Below are positions 34,511-45,259 of a stretch of DNA of 64,000 nt, in pieces. The stretch comes from Ignelater luminosus. Lineage: Eukaryota > Arthropoda > Insecta > Coleoptera > Elateridae. The notes below the pieces were generated by a model. That model made no database searches, was not told the DNA's origin, and worked only from the letters and a program-made list of their open reading frames with translations. The translations under genes and the position numbers were made by a program. Position 1 is the stretch's first letter. Each line of letters begins with the position of its first letter. Location: NCBI GenBank assembly GCA_011009095.1, contig VTPC01090600.1:379076-443075 (forward strand), read 5' to 3'.

Positions 34511-37500
34511 TAACTGTGTTAATAATGAAAATTCCTGTAAGGTAAATTAAATTTGAATTCATTTAGTAGAATGCATACTTTTTGTCGTACATATAATGTA
34601 CTATTATTAACAGTGCATTATTCCAAACATTTCTATCTTTGTATTGCCGCATACCTCTTTGCTTTTTACCAATATTAGTTAATTAATTAAACTTTAATTA
34701 GTTTGACTCGTTTTTTAATGAAAACCAAGCAACAGGGAGAACTTTTTTTAATTTTAATACAATCAAAATGATATACATATGTCTGTATATACTTTTTATT
34801 TTTTAAGAGGGTGTTGTTTCAATGTACACTGTTCTAATAATAGGTGGAAGTAATCACATGAAGATTCATATTTAAAAAAATAAGATTGCTTGATATTGAC
34901 ACAAACTCCGGGTTTACAGTCCTTGGATGACTTTGTAATAGCAACAAAGATTTTTACCAAGCGTTTCATGAAATTTGCTTGTATTAACCTTACTGAACCT
35001 TTCTTTTGCGGTAACATTGGGTGCACAAAACGAGAAAGCCTGGTACGATATATTGCATAAATGTGACCTGTGCAATTGCAGAAATATTAATATTAAAACT
35101 TGATTAGTGATTAGGCTCAAACAACATCCTTTTGGGAATTCTCAGTTGCTGACAGTCTCTTTTAAGTGATGATGTGGCCTACAGTCAAAACTTGATGTTG
35201 ATTTAGAATCAGGACAAAGACTTGCCAAATACCGCAATATTTCCAAAAATATGAAAAAAGTCTTGAAACTGGCAAAACTCCCTTACTTCAGATGGTTATA
35301 ATATTTCAATAGATAGTGTAATGACCAGATGTTTGAAAGTATTGTTCTTTTACTTCGTCTTAACAATTCTAAAATTCTGGTGAACTATTTATTTCATTTT
35401 GCTAGTAGTAATTGTTTCAATCAAAAAACTAAAATTCGCAAAAAAACCCTTTTTAAAATTCTTGACTGTAAGTTTGAGCCAATTATAATCTTGAAAATTA
35501 GTTGGCTATGTTTCAGAATTTCTTTAGGGACGTCTAAATTTTAGTTACAGTAAAGTAGTGTGGGATCGGCTCTTTTTAGGTTTGTTTTTAGATTCAATAA
35601 TATTCTCTTGCAGAAAATTTTTGAAGTTTCGTAGGTTAATTGTCCGTTGTTTTTTACAAATTCATGAAAGTAGCAAAAAAAGATTAAAATACAATTAAAT
35701 TAAATCGAACACAATGTGACTGATTCTAGAATAATCTTCTCTGCGTTACCTTAAAGATATTGTCGCCTCTTTCATTTAGTAGATATTTGTAAGAACAATA
35801 TGCATTTTCTAGAGAAAAAAAGTTTTCTTCACAATACATAAAAAATAAAATATCTAACAACATTTGGCTTTCATATTATCATTCTGCAGCTTGTCTTAAT
35901 AATGATGTAAATTTTAATATTAATAAATATTTAATTTAAGAAAAAAAACAAAGCTAATTAGTATTTATTTTCAACGCTCGATGAAGCAGAAAATTCAAAT
36001 TATCAAAAGAGTACTTTACATTCCCATTATTCTTACTGCTTGAAAAATCATTAAAGTTAAATAAAATTCCAAGCTCTCCTCAAAACTTTTCTCCAAAATA
36101 ATTATTGCAAAGTTAACTTGAATACGTACTACAGCAAAATTCTAGCGAAGAAACAAAAAACAACTTTAATGCTACAATTTAAACTTTTAATAAAAAAATC
36201 AATACGCATTTTAATGTAGGGATTTACACATAATGCAGGCACGAACTTGACAGTCAACCCCGAAACGTGTGAACTCGAACCATTCTCGAGCGATTTTAGT
36301 CTCATATGAATTTTGCGCACGTGTTTCTCATATTGCTACTTTCTGCGCGTCAAATTAGCACAGAATAAATCCAACATCAACTTGTGTGTTGTGGACGTAT
36401 AACTAAAAATGCATTTAGCACTGACTGTACCACGTAAAAGACGTAAAAACATTGATTAATTTCCTAAAGCAAAAATGGCCCACATTCTTTATTCTCACAG
36501 CTGTAGCCTTTTTGTTTACCATCCTAAGGAAAAAATGTGCGGGATTAACGAAAAGTGCTAAAATACGAGGAAATTTATTAAACTTCAACAGATAAATTTA
36601 AAAGGGCTCTTAAAAATTTATGTTTAGCTCAAGATAAACTTTGAGAAATTTTATTTTAAATTTTAAATTCCTGTATTTCACAGTGGGTCTATAACTAATA
36701 CATGAGTACACTTCCCTAGATAAAGCTGCACATTAATGAGAAGTAAATATAAAGAGCGAAAGCTGGAGCATTTTCGATATTAATAAACAGAAACTTGTCC
36801 CGAACAGAAATTGCTATCGTTTAGCTTTAGATTTTAAATGAAAACTTAAGATAATTTTAACTGCAAAGTTTCGCTATGTCAATTTCTATTACATAAAGCT
36901 CGAGTTCGGTAGTAACTAACTAAGGAAGAAAATCAAAGTTAGAGGATATATCCAAAACCTACCGAACTCAAATTTTATATTAGCCAATGAGCTTAAGGCT
37001 GTTGATAGAGAGAAACTGTTAAAAGGAGTGTCGTAGTAATCCGTTACCACCGCTGCTTTTCCTGCGGCGCCTCCAGCCTTTCCTTAATTTAATTAGTGCG
37101 CTCCTATTAGATTACACTGATTGAATTACCAGCAGCAAGGTAACAAATCGAATATTTTAATTTGCATGGCAGACACGTTGTGTTGGAGATTTTTTTTATT
37201 CTTTGTGTGTAACTACACTTCGAAACAAGACAATTTTACAAATACTAAAACTGTGCTTAAAAAATCATATACTTTACAAGAAGACTAGAAAAGTCAGATC
37301 TTCAAACAGACAAACTAAATACAAGGTGTGGCTTTTAAAATGCTAACGTAAATATCAAAAGCTTGCCTTTACATATAGAATTAAGTTGGCCCTTTTAGAG
37401 ACAATCAAGGACGTCTAACAAAACACAACAAAGAAATGTGAATCACAAACGTGATTCTACTAGAACTGGATGACTCGAAAGGAAGGAAAGGAGGAAAATG

Positions 37501-38540
37501 GAAAACTGAGGGTTTATAAAATGTTAATAGCTTCTAAAGTGCTATACAAAAAAAACTGTAGTTGACAAGCCATAAGTAGTTTGAACATAATACAGTACAG
37601 CCTAGAGCAACTTTGTTTGGTATAATAAGTGGCAAACGCACAGCCCTTTGTCTTGCTTATGTTGTTTGTTGTGATGTCCAAGATATTTTTCCAAAATCGT
37701 GTTTTTATTAAGGTTAATTAGTTTCAGTGAACTAAACGGGCTTGAAATAAGTCTTCTGCTTTGGTGTCAAGATTTTTTTTGACTATTCTCTTACATTTAA
37801 ATTGTAAGCTTTTATAACTTCAGTTTCTCATTCGAATGGTACGATAAAAATATTTTGCTCTGTCCATATCTTAATTTAATCTCTCAAGAAGAGCTGTATT
37901 TACTAAACCCTTACTTTTCCCAAATGTCTAATTTTAAAAATTACCGGTGTTTTACCTTTTTCTTAAACTCGAGTAGATTTTGTTTGATTTTGCCTATATG
38001 GGCCTATTTGAAGACAAATCCCTCTTTTGAAATGAACTGCCTATAACCTGCGTTTTCTATCATTGTGTGCAATTTCTTTAAATAGAGATCTACATACATA
38101 CCTGTCAGAAAGCTGCACATTTTTTAACTACTGTTTTCTCCATTTAACAAAATTTTTGAGTAAAGTTCCATAAAACACTCTTTGCAAAGTTCATTGCAGA
38201 GGGCTTTCCTGTACAGATTGCGTCTACTATAAAGTATGCGTAAAGAAAGTTTGTTACAGTCCTATCTCTGACTGCATGTAGCCTATTGTGCGTTCTTAGG
38301 CTCTTAAAATACAATTTTCTAGTGTATAAAAAGTTTAAAATATGTTTTGTTGCTAAATTATTTAAATACCTACAAGTTATGGACCCAGTGATAATTCAGA
38401 TTTTAATCAAACTTCAACTTAACAATTTTTGTTGAGTGTTTGATTTGTGCAAGTGTGTTCAGGTTAGAATTAAGCAAATTTTTAAAGTATTTCTTTTTAA
38501 CTAACAAAAAAATAGCAAAATCTATTATCTAGTTCAATTA
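34511..38540. other. AT-rich stretch without recognisable genes
   Basis: Frames of 63-76 codons at 34796-35120 (-), 35329-35544 (+), 36129-36320 (-) and 37855-38046 (+) have no motif I can name. About 37043-37144 has an imperfect inverted repeat (GTTACC..GCTGCT against AGCAGC..GGTAAC) around a locally GC-rich spacer. Any 5' LTR and primer-binding site of the copia element to the right should lie near 38.1-38.5 kb but could not be identified. Confidence 0.45.
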
Positions 38541-38544
38541 AAAA

Positions 38545-38951
38545 AGTTGAAAAGAAGTGAAAATTGCATGTACTAAAAGTTTCAAATGATGAACTATTTG
38601 AAACACGAAGAACTGTGGTGTTGTGTTGATGGATACCCGAGCGGTGATACCACATCTGTTGATAAAAAGGCAAGGTTAGAAAAATAATACTTTCTATATT
38701 AAATTTAATGGTTGATATTTCCATTGTTCCACATATTATAAAATATACTACTAGTAAAGAACAGTGGACCACTTTGGCCTTTGAAGATAAAGGAATAAAT
38801 AGATGGTTGATGTTTTTAAGAAAATTGTGTTCAATCAGATTAGCAAAGCATAAAACTATGGAATCATTTCCTTGGTACTGTAGTGTTGCAAGGCCTTCCT
38901 GAAAAATAGAAACCCACAATTATGGCATTAGAGTCGTCCGTTCAGAAAATA
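38545..38951 (+). pseudogene. copia gag, N-terminal part
   Basis: Reads KFQMMNYLKHEELWCCVDGY, then after frame changes a MVDISIVPHIIKYTTSKEQW segment, FEDKGINRWLMFLRKL and a SFPWYCSVARPS segment (38708-38902), followed by an ALESSVQKI segment ending at the insertion point. This is the UBN2-type gag of Ty1/copia elements, which packages the element RNA. The frame resumes after the inserted mariner as TSDPVKGKLLQD. Confidence 0.8.
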
Positions 38952-40034
38952 AGGGTGTGCGGACAAAAAAATCTGGACAAAAGTTCTACCGCTGTAATCG
39001 AGTTACCTTTGAAAACAAATTTTTTTTAACTTTATAAAATTATTTAACACTTGTTAGTAATTGTTACTAATTCTGTCTGTGTAATAATAGAACACCTAGA
39101 AGAAAATGAACGACGAAATATCGTTGCCGAATTTTACGAAACTCATATTCATTTGAAGAAAGTCTTCACTGTAAACCATTTTATTCAAATGGGAATACCA
39201 AGATCAATAAATAATCTATACTATTTGTGCAAGCGTAGACAAGGACAATTCAACACAAAGAAAATCAGGAAGTGGAAGACCAGCAAGAGAAATGCCCGAA
39301 AGAAAGAGACAAGCTCTTGTTTGTGCGGCTCATGGTAAGCTGGGTGTTTGATTATAGAAACTTGGTCGGAAATTTAAAATCGACAGGACTAAGTCGAAAA
39401 CTAAGAATTCTCTCAGAATCTGCTTTTTCGCCATTCAATGGTTCGACAGGGGTTTGACAATAATCATGGACACTTTTTTTCCATCAAAATTATTGATCTG
39501 GTTGGCCATTTCGTCACGCGGACATTCTTCTGCTTTTATTTGCCCATCTGGTAATTCCATTAATAGAAATATTTATGAAAAATATTGTGTAAGATCCCAA
39601 TTCGCTCGTTTCATAAGAAATAAACACTCTGATGGAAATCTTATCTTTTGGCCGGCTATGGTAACAGCTCATTATGTGGCCAATGTTATTGCCGCGTATG
39701 AAGATCTAAAAACAAGAGAAAAAGAGGTTCCTCAGTTAAGACCGATTGAGCATTTCTGGCAAAATCTAAAGACAGAAGTTTATTCTAGCCGATGGGAAGC
39801 TTCCAGTCACAGGAGATTAAAGCAAAGTATGCTGTTAAAAATTCGGCAATCAGAAACATCGACATTTGAAAATTTAATGCACCGTGTTAAAACAAAAATT
39901 CGCCAAGCAAGCCGGTATGGTGCTGATTCCGTTCTTTAAAGTTAGCATATTCTCTGTATTATTTAAATATTTCATTTGGTATTTTTCAATAAAGATATGT
40001 TGTTTTAAAATCTGTTCAGATTTTTGTCCCCACT
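38952..40034 (+). mobile_element. Mariner-type DNA transposon nested in copia gag
   Basis: The left end AGGGTGTGCGGACAAAAAAA (38952-) and the reverse complement of the right end, AGTGGGGACAAAAATCTGAA, share the GGACAAAAA..TCTG core, and TA flanks both (38950-38951 and 40035-40036). Removing the element plus one TA gives QKI-TSDPVKG, a continuous copia gag frame, which confirms the limits to the base. It carries one transposase relic of the IS630/Tc1/mariner superfamily. It is younger than the copia insertion. Confidence 0.9.
39060..39938 (+). pseudogene. IS630/Tc1/mariner transposase pseudogene
   Basis: N-terminal helix-turn-helix part: a EFYETHIHLKKVFTVNHF segment followed by MGIPRSINNLYYL (about 39130-39225), where relatives have a GKPRSTIYRI segment, then a GSGRPA-like linker. 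The catalytic part is open at 39454-39939: LLIWLAISSRGHSSAFI, NRNIYEKYCVRSQFARFIRN, then FWPAMVTAHYVANV where relatives have FWPD, so the second catalytic Asp has become Ala; and VPQLRPIEHFWQNLKTEVYS, which retains the catalytic Glu of the RPIE.FW motif. The region with the first Asp (about 39400-39460) is scrambled. Dead enzyme. Confidence 0.85.
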
Positions 40035-40036
40035 TA

Positions 40037-40350
40037 ACAAGTGATCCTGTTAAAGGTAAGTTACTTCAAGACAGTAAATGGGTTAAAGATTCTAGAGATA
40101 TCGGTAACAATGCTTTAAAGACTAGACATAATCATAATAGATACAACAGCAACAATTATAACAAGACAAGATCAAGCTACAGTAATATTGATAGAAATAA
40201 TGTAAAATGTTTTGATTGCAATTCTTAGTTCCATACACATTATTACTGTTCCAATAAATTCAACAATACTACGTCGCAATCTTACAATAAGAATAAAGGT
40301 AACAAAGATTCTTATAACAAGTCAAATTTAAAATAAAAATAATAATGCAG
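40037..40350 (+). pseudogene. copia gag, C-terminal part with zinc knuckle
   Basis: Continues the gag frame after the mariner: TSDPVKGKLLQDSKWVKD, an asparagine-rich stretch, then CFDCNS-stop-FHTHYYC (about 40210-40242), a CX2CX4HX4C nucleocapsid zinc knuckle in which a TAG occupies one spacer position. More asparagine/lysine-rich sequence follows to about 40338. Confidence 0.82.
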
Positions 40351-40377
40351 CACTCCTAGCTGCCTTAGAAACTAGTA

Positions 40378-40600
40378 CTGTGGATTATCGATTCTGGTAG
40401 CTTTCTTCATCTCAGTTGCAATAAAGAATAGATGACTGACTTTACAACAGATAAACGTCAAGAAATCACTCTAGCAGATGAAAGAAAAATTAAAATTAGA
40501 AAATCAGAATCACACTTAAAAATGCTGACTAAATATCAAACGTTGTTTTCGTACCTGAGCTATCAACGAATTTGTTATCAGTCAGCAAAATAACGGAACC
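40378..40600 (+). pseudogene. copia aspartic protease
   Basis: Begins WIIDSGSFLHLSCNKE (about 40383-), matching the W..DSGA..H. active-site segment of copia proteases; the catalytic Asp-Ser-Gly is intact. A TAG follows NKE. The segment ITLADERKIKI and then VVFVPELSTNLLSVSKIT (about 40538-40592) are the usual end of the protease region before gag-pre-integrase. Confidence 0.8.
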
Positions 40601-40605
40601 AAGGC

Positions 40606-41515
40606 ATGAGTATAATGTTCGAAAATAATAAGTGTCACATTTATAAGAAATGCGAGCTGTATGGTGATCCAGTGATATCAGCTACCAATAAAAATGGGAT
40701 CTACTATCTTGATGCTGAAGAAGAAAATTTCAATGTCACTAAAGATGAAAATTTTAATGTCACTGAAGAAAAGGTGTATTTTTCTGCGTTTTGCAAAAAA
40801 GAAGCTCAAATGCTTTGAAACAGTCGTCTAGAACATCTCAATAGATTGAGTATGAATTTGTTAAAAAGTAAATTAAGAGAAGGCATTGAATTTGAAGATA
40901 AATAATATGTCGAGTTGTGTGTCATATATTTATTGAAAAGAAAATTATTCAATTGTCAATCGACAAGAAAAAGGCTAAGGAAAATCTTACATCTACTGCA
41001 CATGGATGTTAATGGACCCTTACCAGTTCCTTCTCTGAGTGAGGTGAGACATTATTTTACAATTACAGACGATTACTCGAGAAAAGTTTTCATAAAACTT
41101 TTGTCTCATAAAAGCGAAGTAAAAGAAATTTTTGAAAAATTTATGTTATTGGTTGAAAATGAAACTGGCTTGAAGATTAAAACCGTGCGTACAGATAATG
41201 GTGGCGATTCGTTAATAGAGACCTAAAACGACTGACACGAGTTAACGGTTCCACAGACTCCAAAACAAAATTACAGTAAGACTATCATGGAAAAAGATCA
41301 GCTGCCTGATGTCTGACACTGACTGTGACGAAAAATTATGAGTAGAGGTTGACAACACAGTAATATACTTAATCAATCGATCTCCAAGTAAGAAGATACC
41401 AGGTAAAACTCCTGAGGAATTATGGATAGGAAAAAGAATAAATTTACAAAACTTAAGAGTTTTTGGCTGTTCAGCATACGTAAGAGTACCTAAAAAGATG
41501 AACTGACAAAGAATG
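40606..41515 (+). pseudogene. copia gag-pre-integrase and integrase
   Basis: SRLEHLNRLSMNLLKSKL (about 40822-40875) is the gag-pre-integrase histidine segment. The core integrase follows: LHMDVNGPLPVPSLS (about 40996, first catalytic Asp), a FTITDDYSRKVFIKLLSHKS segment and KTVRTDNGGD (about 41180-41210, second catalytic Asp). A TAA at 41224 and frame changes come next. NTVIYLINRSPSKKIPGKTP, EELWIGKRINLQNLRVFGCS (about 41358-41475) is the post-core region. A 24-bp tandem duplication (GAAAATTTYAATGTCACT) sits at about 40728-40775. The catalytic Glu was not located. The enzyme would insert the element cDNA; this copy is dead. Confidence 0.84.
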
Positions 41516-41924
41516 CATTTTTGTTAGTTATTGTAAAGATAGTAAAGTGTATAGATTACTTAACAAAAATGACCTTTTTCTAGTTATAGCCAGAGATGTA
41601 ATAGTTTTAGAAGAATTCAGTAAAGATTCTTCATGTTCAAGTAAAAATATAGAAAACTGTTCAGAGGTGATTACTACTGTAGAAAGTGCAGAAGGTTTTG
41701 AAGATGTTTCCAATAAAAACCTCAACCGGCTTTGGTGCAAGAGGGGGAAGATGAAAGAAGATATCCGTGCGAAATAGAACTGTCTCAAAGAATATTGAAA
41801 ATTACCACCTCTACCAAGTAACTGAAAATAAAGAAAATATGTGTCCAGCTTTCTTTAATGATGCATCAACTAATAATGATTTCTGTCCAATATCAGTTAG
41901 TGATGCGTTGGCTAATGACGAGTG

Positions 41925-42880
41925 AGAAAGTGTGATGGTTAAAGAGTAAATGCTCTAATTAAAAATAATGTTTGGAAATTAGTTGATAAACTTAAAAAAT
42001 GTAATGTTGTTAGTTGTTAAGTGGGTTTTTAAAGTTAAAAGGGATGACAATAATAAAATTAAATATAAATTACGTTTAGTTGTGAGGGGTTTTAGTCAAA
42101 AACTAGGAAGAGATTATAATGAAACATTTCCCTTGTAGTGAGGTACAGTTCATTATGTTTACTGTTTAGTGTAGCTGCTGAATTAAATTCACCTATTGAG
42201 CATATTGATATAACAACTGCTTTTCTCAATAGCGACCTTTAGGAGGAAATATATATGACACAACCAGAGGGTTTTGTATAACCACGTGACAAAAATAAGG
42301 TGTGTTTGTTAAAAAAGGCAATTTACAGATCAAGACAGTCATCTCGACCTTGGAATAATAAAGTTAAAATGTTCTATTTGAAATAGGCCTTGAAGATTGT
42401 AAGTATGAACCTTGTATTTTCTATAAGTGCGAAAAAGGACGTTATACATTATGTCGATCATTTTTTCTTAATATCTAACGATGACGAAGTAAAAACAAAA
42501 ATTAAAAATGCATTAAACAAACATTTTACAATAAAAGACTTAAGTTTAGCTAAAAATGTATTAGATACCTAAAAAGATTGTTAAGTAAATTCAATATGAA
42601 TGACTGTAAGATTACAAAAACTCCAATTGAAAATAATTTAAAAATTTATAAAACTGAAACTTGTAAAAAAGATAACCTTGATGCACCTAATTGTTAATTT
42701 CCGACCTGATATTTCTTTTGCAATTAACTACTCAAACTAATTTAATAATTGTTGTGCCTCAGAGCATTTTAGGCATGCCAAGCTTGTCTTAAGATATTTG
42801 AAAGGCTCTATTAATTATTGTCTTAGTTACAAGAAACTAGAAAATTGTAAAAATAATTGCATTGGATGAGTCTACACGTA
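41925..42880 (+). pseudogene. copia reverse transcriptase and RNase H
   Basis: NALIKNNVWKLVDKL and KWVFKVKRDDNNKIKYKLRL (about 41950-42080), VVRGFSQKLGRDYNETF, then IEHIDITTAFLNSDL (about 42197-42240, motif with the first catalytic Asp), EEIYMTQPEGFV, and HYVDHFFLISND (about 42448-42483), where the catalytic YVDD has become YVDH. After a stop at 42570, NFRPDISFAINYS (about 42698-42735), HFRHAKLVLRYLKGSINYCL (about 42768-42825) and an ALDES segment belong to the connection/RNase H region. The similarity fades near 42880. Confidence 0.85.
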
Positions 42881-43369
42881 ATGGTTTTGGCGTTATTCAG
42901 TTATATGTTATAAAATTCTATCAAACTCTTCAATTAACCCTGATATAATTAAATAATTTGTAATTTTGCAATTTTAGAAAGTTAAGGCTAAATTTCTTAT
43001 TTTTAAAAATACTTACTAATATAGTTTAAGCTCCGAACCTTTTCTCTACATGACGATTGAGAAGCGCAAAATCTAATTTTCCTGATTTTTAAATGGAACA
43101 ATTAAAACTCCCTATATATTTTTCTATTTACATATTTTCTAATGGAAGTTTTCAAAAATATTACTTCTATTAAAAATCAAGAATAATAATGTTTACTTTA
43201 CTAAATATAAGTGTAGGTAAATAAAAGTCTACCAATTCATAAACTCAAATGATAAACACGAAAGTCTTATACACCTAATACGAGGGGGTTAAGCTAAAAT
43301 TTTTTAAGATTTTATTTTAAATATTTTCAAAGTAATTCCTTTCGATAATAATGCACTTAACCATTCTTC

Positions 43370-44052
43370 CCTCTATTTCTTAAAAGCTCCCAGCCACTCC
43401 TCTTTCGAGATGTTGCAAAATAATCCTGTGCGGCAGCATCAATCTCTTCTTCAGACAGAAATTTTCTATCTCACAAATCTTTTTTTGTCCAGAAAATAAC
43501 CAAAAATAGCATATTGCCAAATCAGGTGAATATGGTGGATGTTCTATTACTTTTATCTTCTTTTTAGCCAAGAGTGGAGAGTTACTTTTGCCATATGGGA
43601 CGACACGTTGTCGTGATGCAGCACCATCTCCTTCTCAAGTATTTTGCCAAATACTTATGGTAAACATTTATCAGTGTACCATTTAGCTGTAACTGTTTTC
43701 TGTCCATCTAGCTTAAATGCACTGACCAGACCCGTACTCTGCGCACTTAACTTTCTTCATGACTCTTTGTTTTCTTGTCATGGTTGGCGTTTCCTCATCT
43801 CGTGAATCCATGCACAACTTTCTTGGCAGGTAGGCACATCAAAAATGGAACATATGTTTCGTATCCTGTAACAATTTTGGAAAAACTTTGGTGGCCCCCC
43901 GTGTTAAGTAAATTCAGGGTCTCATGGCAAATTCTTATACGCTGCTTTTTGGAAGACAACAGTTCGATACAGCTACCCGTAGGATTACACTTGTACAGAA
44001 AGAATTTAACCTTACCAATGCATGTATATCCATTCAGAGAATGAAAAGGCAC
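43370..44052 (-). pseudogene. Mariner transposase, catalytic part
   Basis: From 44052 downward on the minus strand: an ICHETLNLLNTGGH segment, SFSKIVTGYETYVPF (about 43880-43840; relatives have TGDE, here the first catalytic Asp is Tyr), a VMKKVKCAEYGSG segment, SAFKLDGQKTVTAKWYTDKC-like sequence (about 43720-43665), EMVLHHDNVSSHMAKVTLHS (about 43625-43570, second Asp intact), then after a frame change KVIEHPPYSPDLAICYFWLF (about 43550-43490), where the third catalytic Asp is replaced by Tyr. The end is GVAGSF followed by a mutated KW.+R..+C segment. Two of the three catalytic residues are lost. Confidence 0.87.
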
Positions 44053-44835
44053 CCGCGGAAGGTCTCTCCGAAGCCAAACACTTAGAAATTATTTAAAGAA
44101 ACTTTGAAAATCGACGATCTTGACAGTTCACTAGCAAAACGACAGCCGCGACACTATGATATCGCGTGCTACTCTCCGACAGCGTACCAACCGACAGTAC
44201 CACAACCCAATTTCCCTAAATCACCCGGAGAACATTGACCCCGCGCAAGCATGGGTAAATTCATTAAAAAATAAACTTTTAGCTGCTATTAACCTAGCAA
44301 CACTCTCGCGCAAGATTAAAGTAAAATTCATTAAAAGAATTAACGTTTAACTCCTAACCTAAGCACACCCTCACTATGCCCCCACGCAGAATTGGGGTAA
44401 AATTCATTAGAAGAAGTAACGTTTAACTCCTAACCTAACCACACTCTCGCTACGCCCCCACGCAGGATTGGGATGGAATTTATTAAAAAAATTAACGTTA
44501 CCCTAGCGGCACCCTCGTTTGGGAGAAAATTCATTAAAAAGATTAACGTTTATGTCCTTCTAACCTAACCACACCCTCGCTACGCCACCGCGCATAACAT
44601 CCATACGCGGTTCATGTTGCAGTAGGGGGTGGGTAGTGCGCGCAGCAGCTGAATTAGTTGTTAACTTAATTGTTTATATCTTGCAACATAACCTAAGATG
44701 TTCTTAAAAATCGTTTTTGTTTTTCGTCGGTTTCATCAAGATTGGATTAATTTTCTCTACCTCCGGCCACCTAATTGTGTTCTCTACCTACTGATACCAA
44801 AACCTTGCTCTCAAAACGTTGTTTCCTAGGGCAAG
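44053..44835. other. GC-richer insert splitting the mariner
   Basis: The sequence between the two mariner halves has no mariner similarity, is richer in GC and CpG, and includes a tandem repeat (44326-44605). A 64-codon frame at 44156-44350 (+) has no motif. The flanks of the insert show no obvious inverted repeat or target duplication. Limits are set by where transposase similarity stops and may be off by tens of bases. Confidence 0.6.
44326..44605 (+). repeat. ~76-bp tandem repeat, four diverged units
   Basis: Units start at 44326, 44402, about 44478 and 44529 with ATTYATTARAARAARTAACG, continue with CTCCTAACCTAA.CACAC.CTC, then CTAYGCCCCCACGCAG.ATT. Units one and two are full-length (76 bp); unit three has an internal deletion; unit four diverges after CTACGCC. 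A partial unit (CACTCTCGCGCAAGATTAAA, from 44301) precedes the first. Three units contain CCTAACCTAA or TAACCTAACC, the reverse complement of two insect telomeric TTAGG units. Confidence 0.85.
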
Positions 44836-45095
44836 CTATACCGAACAATTACCAATTATTTTTTTAACAACAGCAATGTTTTCTTCAGTAACAGCTGTTG
44901 GAGGACGTCCTGCCCCTTTTTGATGTTTAACAGAAAGTCTTTCACCTTGAAATTAAACTAGCGGTAAATTGTAGCCAAAGAAGGAGCTTGTTCTTGGAAT
45001 GCTAAATTTAAACTTTCCTTACACTCATAAGCACTTAATCCTTTGTTAAAGTAATAATTAATCATTATTGGAAAATGCTCTCTGGTTAACTCCAT
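44836..45095 (-). pseudogene. Mariner transposase, N-terminal part
   Basis: ATG at 45095 on the minus strand begins MELTREHFPIMINYYFNKGL, then SAYECKESLNLAFQEQAPSL and ATIYR, the N-terminal helix-turn-helix of this mariner group; the expected Trp after IYR is TAG. A frame change leads to ERLSVKHQKGAGRPPTAVTE (about 44930-44880) and ENIAVVKKIIGNC, ending where the insert begins. Confidence 0.85.
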
Positions 45096-45259
45096 TTTTT
45101 CACTACTTCAAACAAATAATAAACTAGGTTCCAAGAAATTAAATTTTAAAAAGTACACTGCTAGCGACAAGTTAAATATTAACAAACAAAAAAATGTCAG
45201 TTTTGTTTTCCCTAGTTTACTATGTTTTCTTATTCTCAATAAATACAGCTTTACCCTCA

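Larger units (their letters stand above)
38545..42880 (+). mobile_element. Ty1/copia LTR retrotransposon, decayed, with nested mariner
   Basis: The full copia order is present on the plus strand: gag, zinc knuckle, protease, gag-pre-integrase, integrase, reverse transcriptase, RNase H. Excluding the mariner at 38952-40034, the coding span is about 3.25 kb, somewhat short of an intact copia pol, because parts of integrase and RT are lost. Stops and frame changes occur every 100-300 bp. Integrase before RT separates it from Ty3/gypsy. LTRs were not identified, so outer limits are those of coding similarity. Confidence 0.88.
43281..45259 (-). mobile_element. Mariner transposon, minus strand, split by an insert
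   Basis: The left end reads TA-CGAGGGGGTTAAGCTAAAA (TA at 43279-43280) and the reverse complement of the right end TA-TGAGGGTAAAGCTGTATT (TA at 45260-45261), a YGAGGG terminal repeat flanked by TA as in mariner elements. The coding strand is minus. Without the ~780-bp insert at about 44053-44835 the element would be about 1.2-1.3 kb, the normal mariner size. Stops and frame changes make it inactive. Confidence 0.85.
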
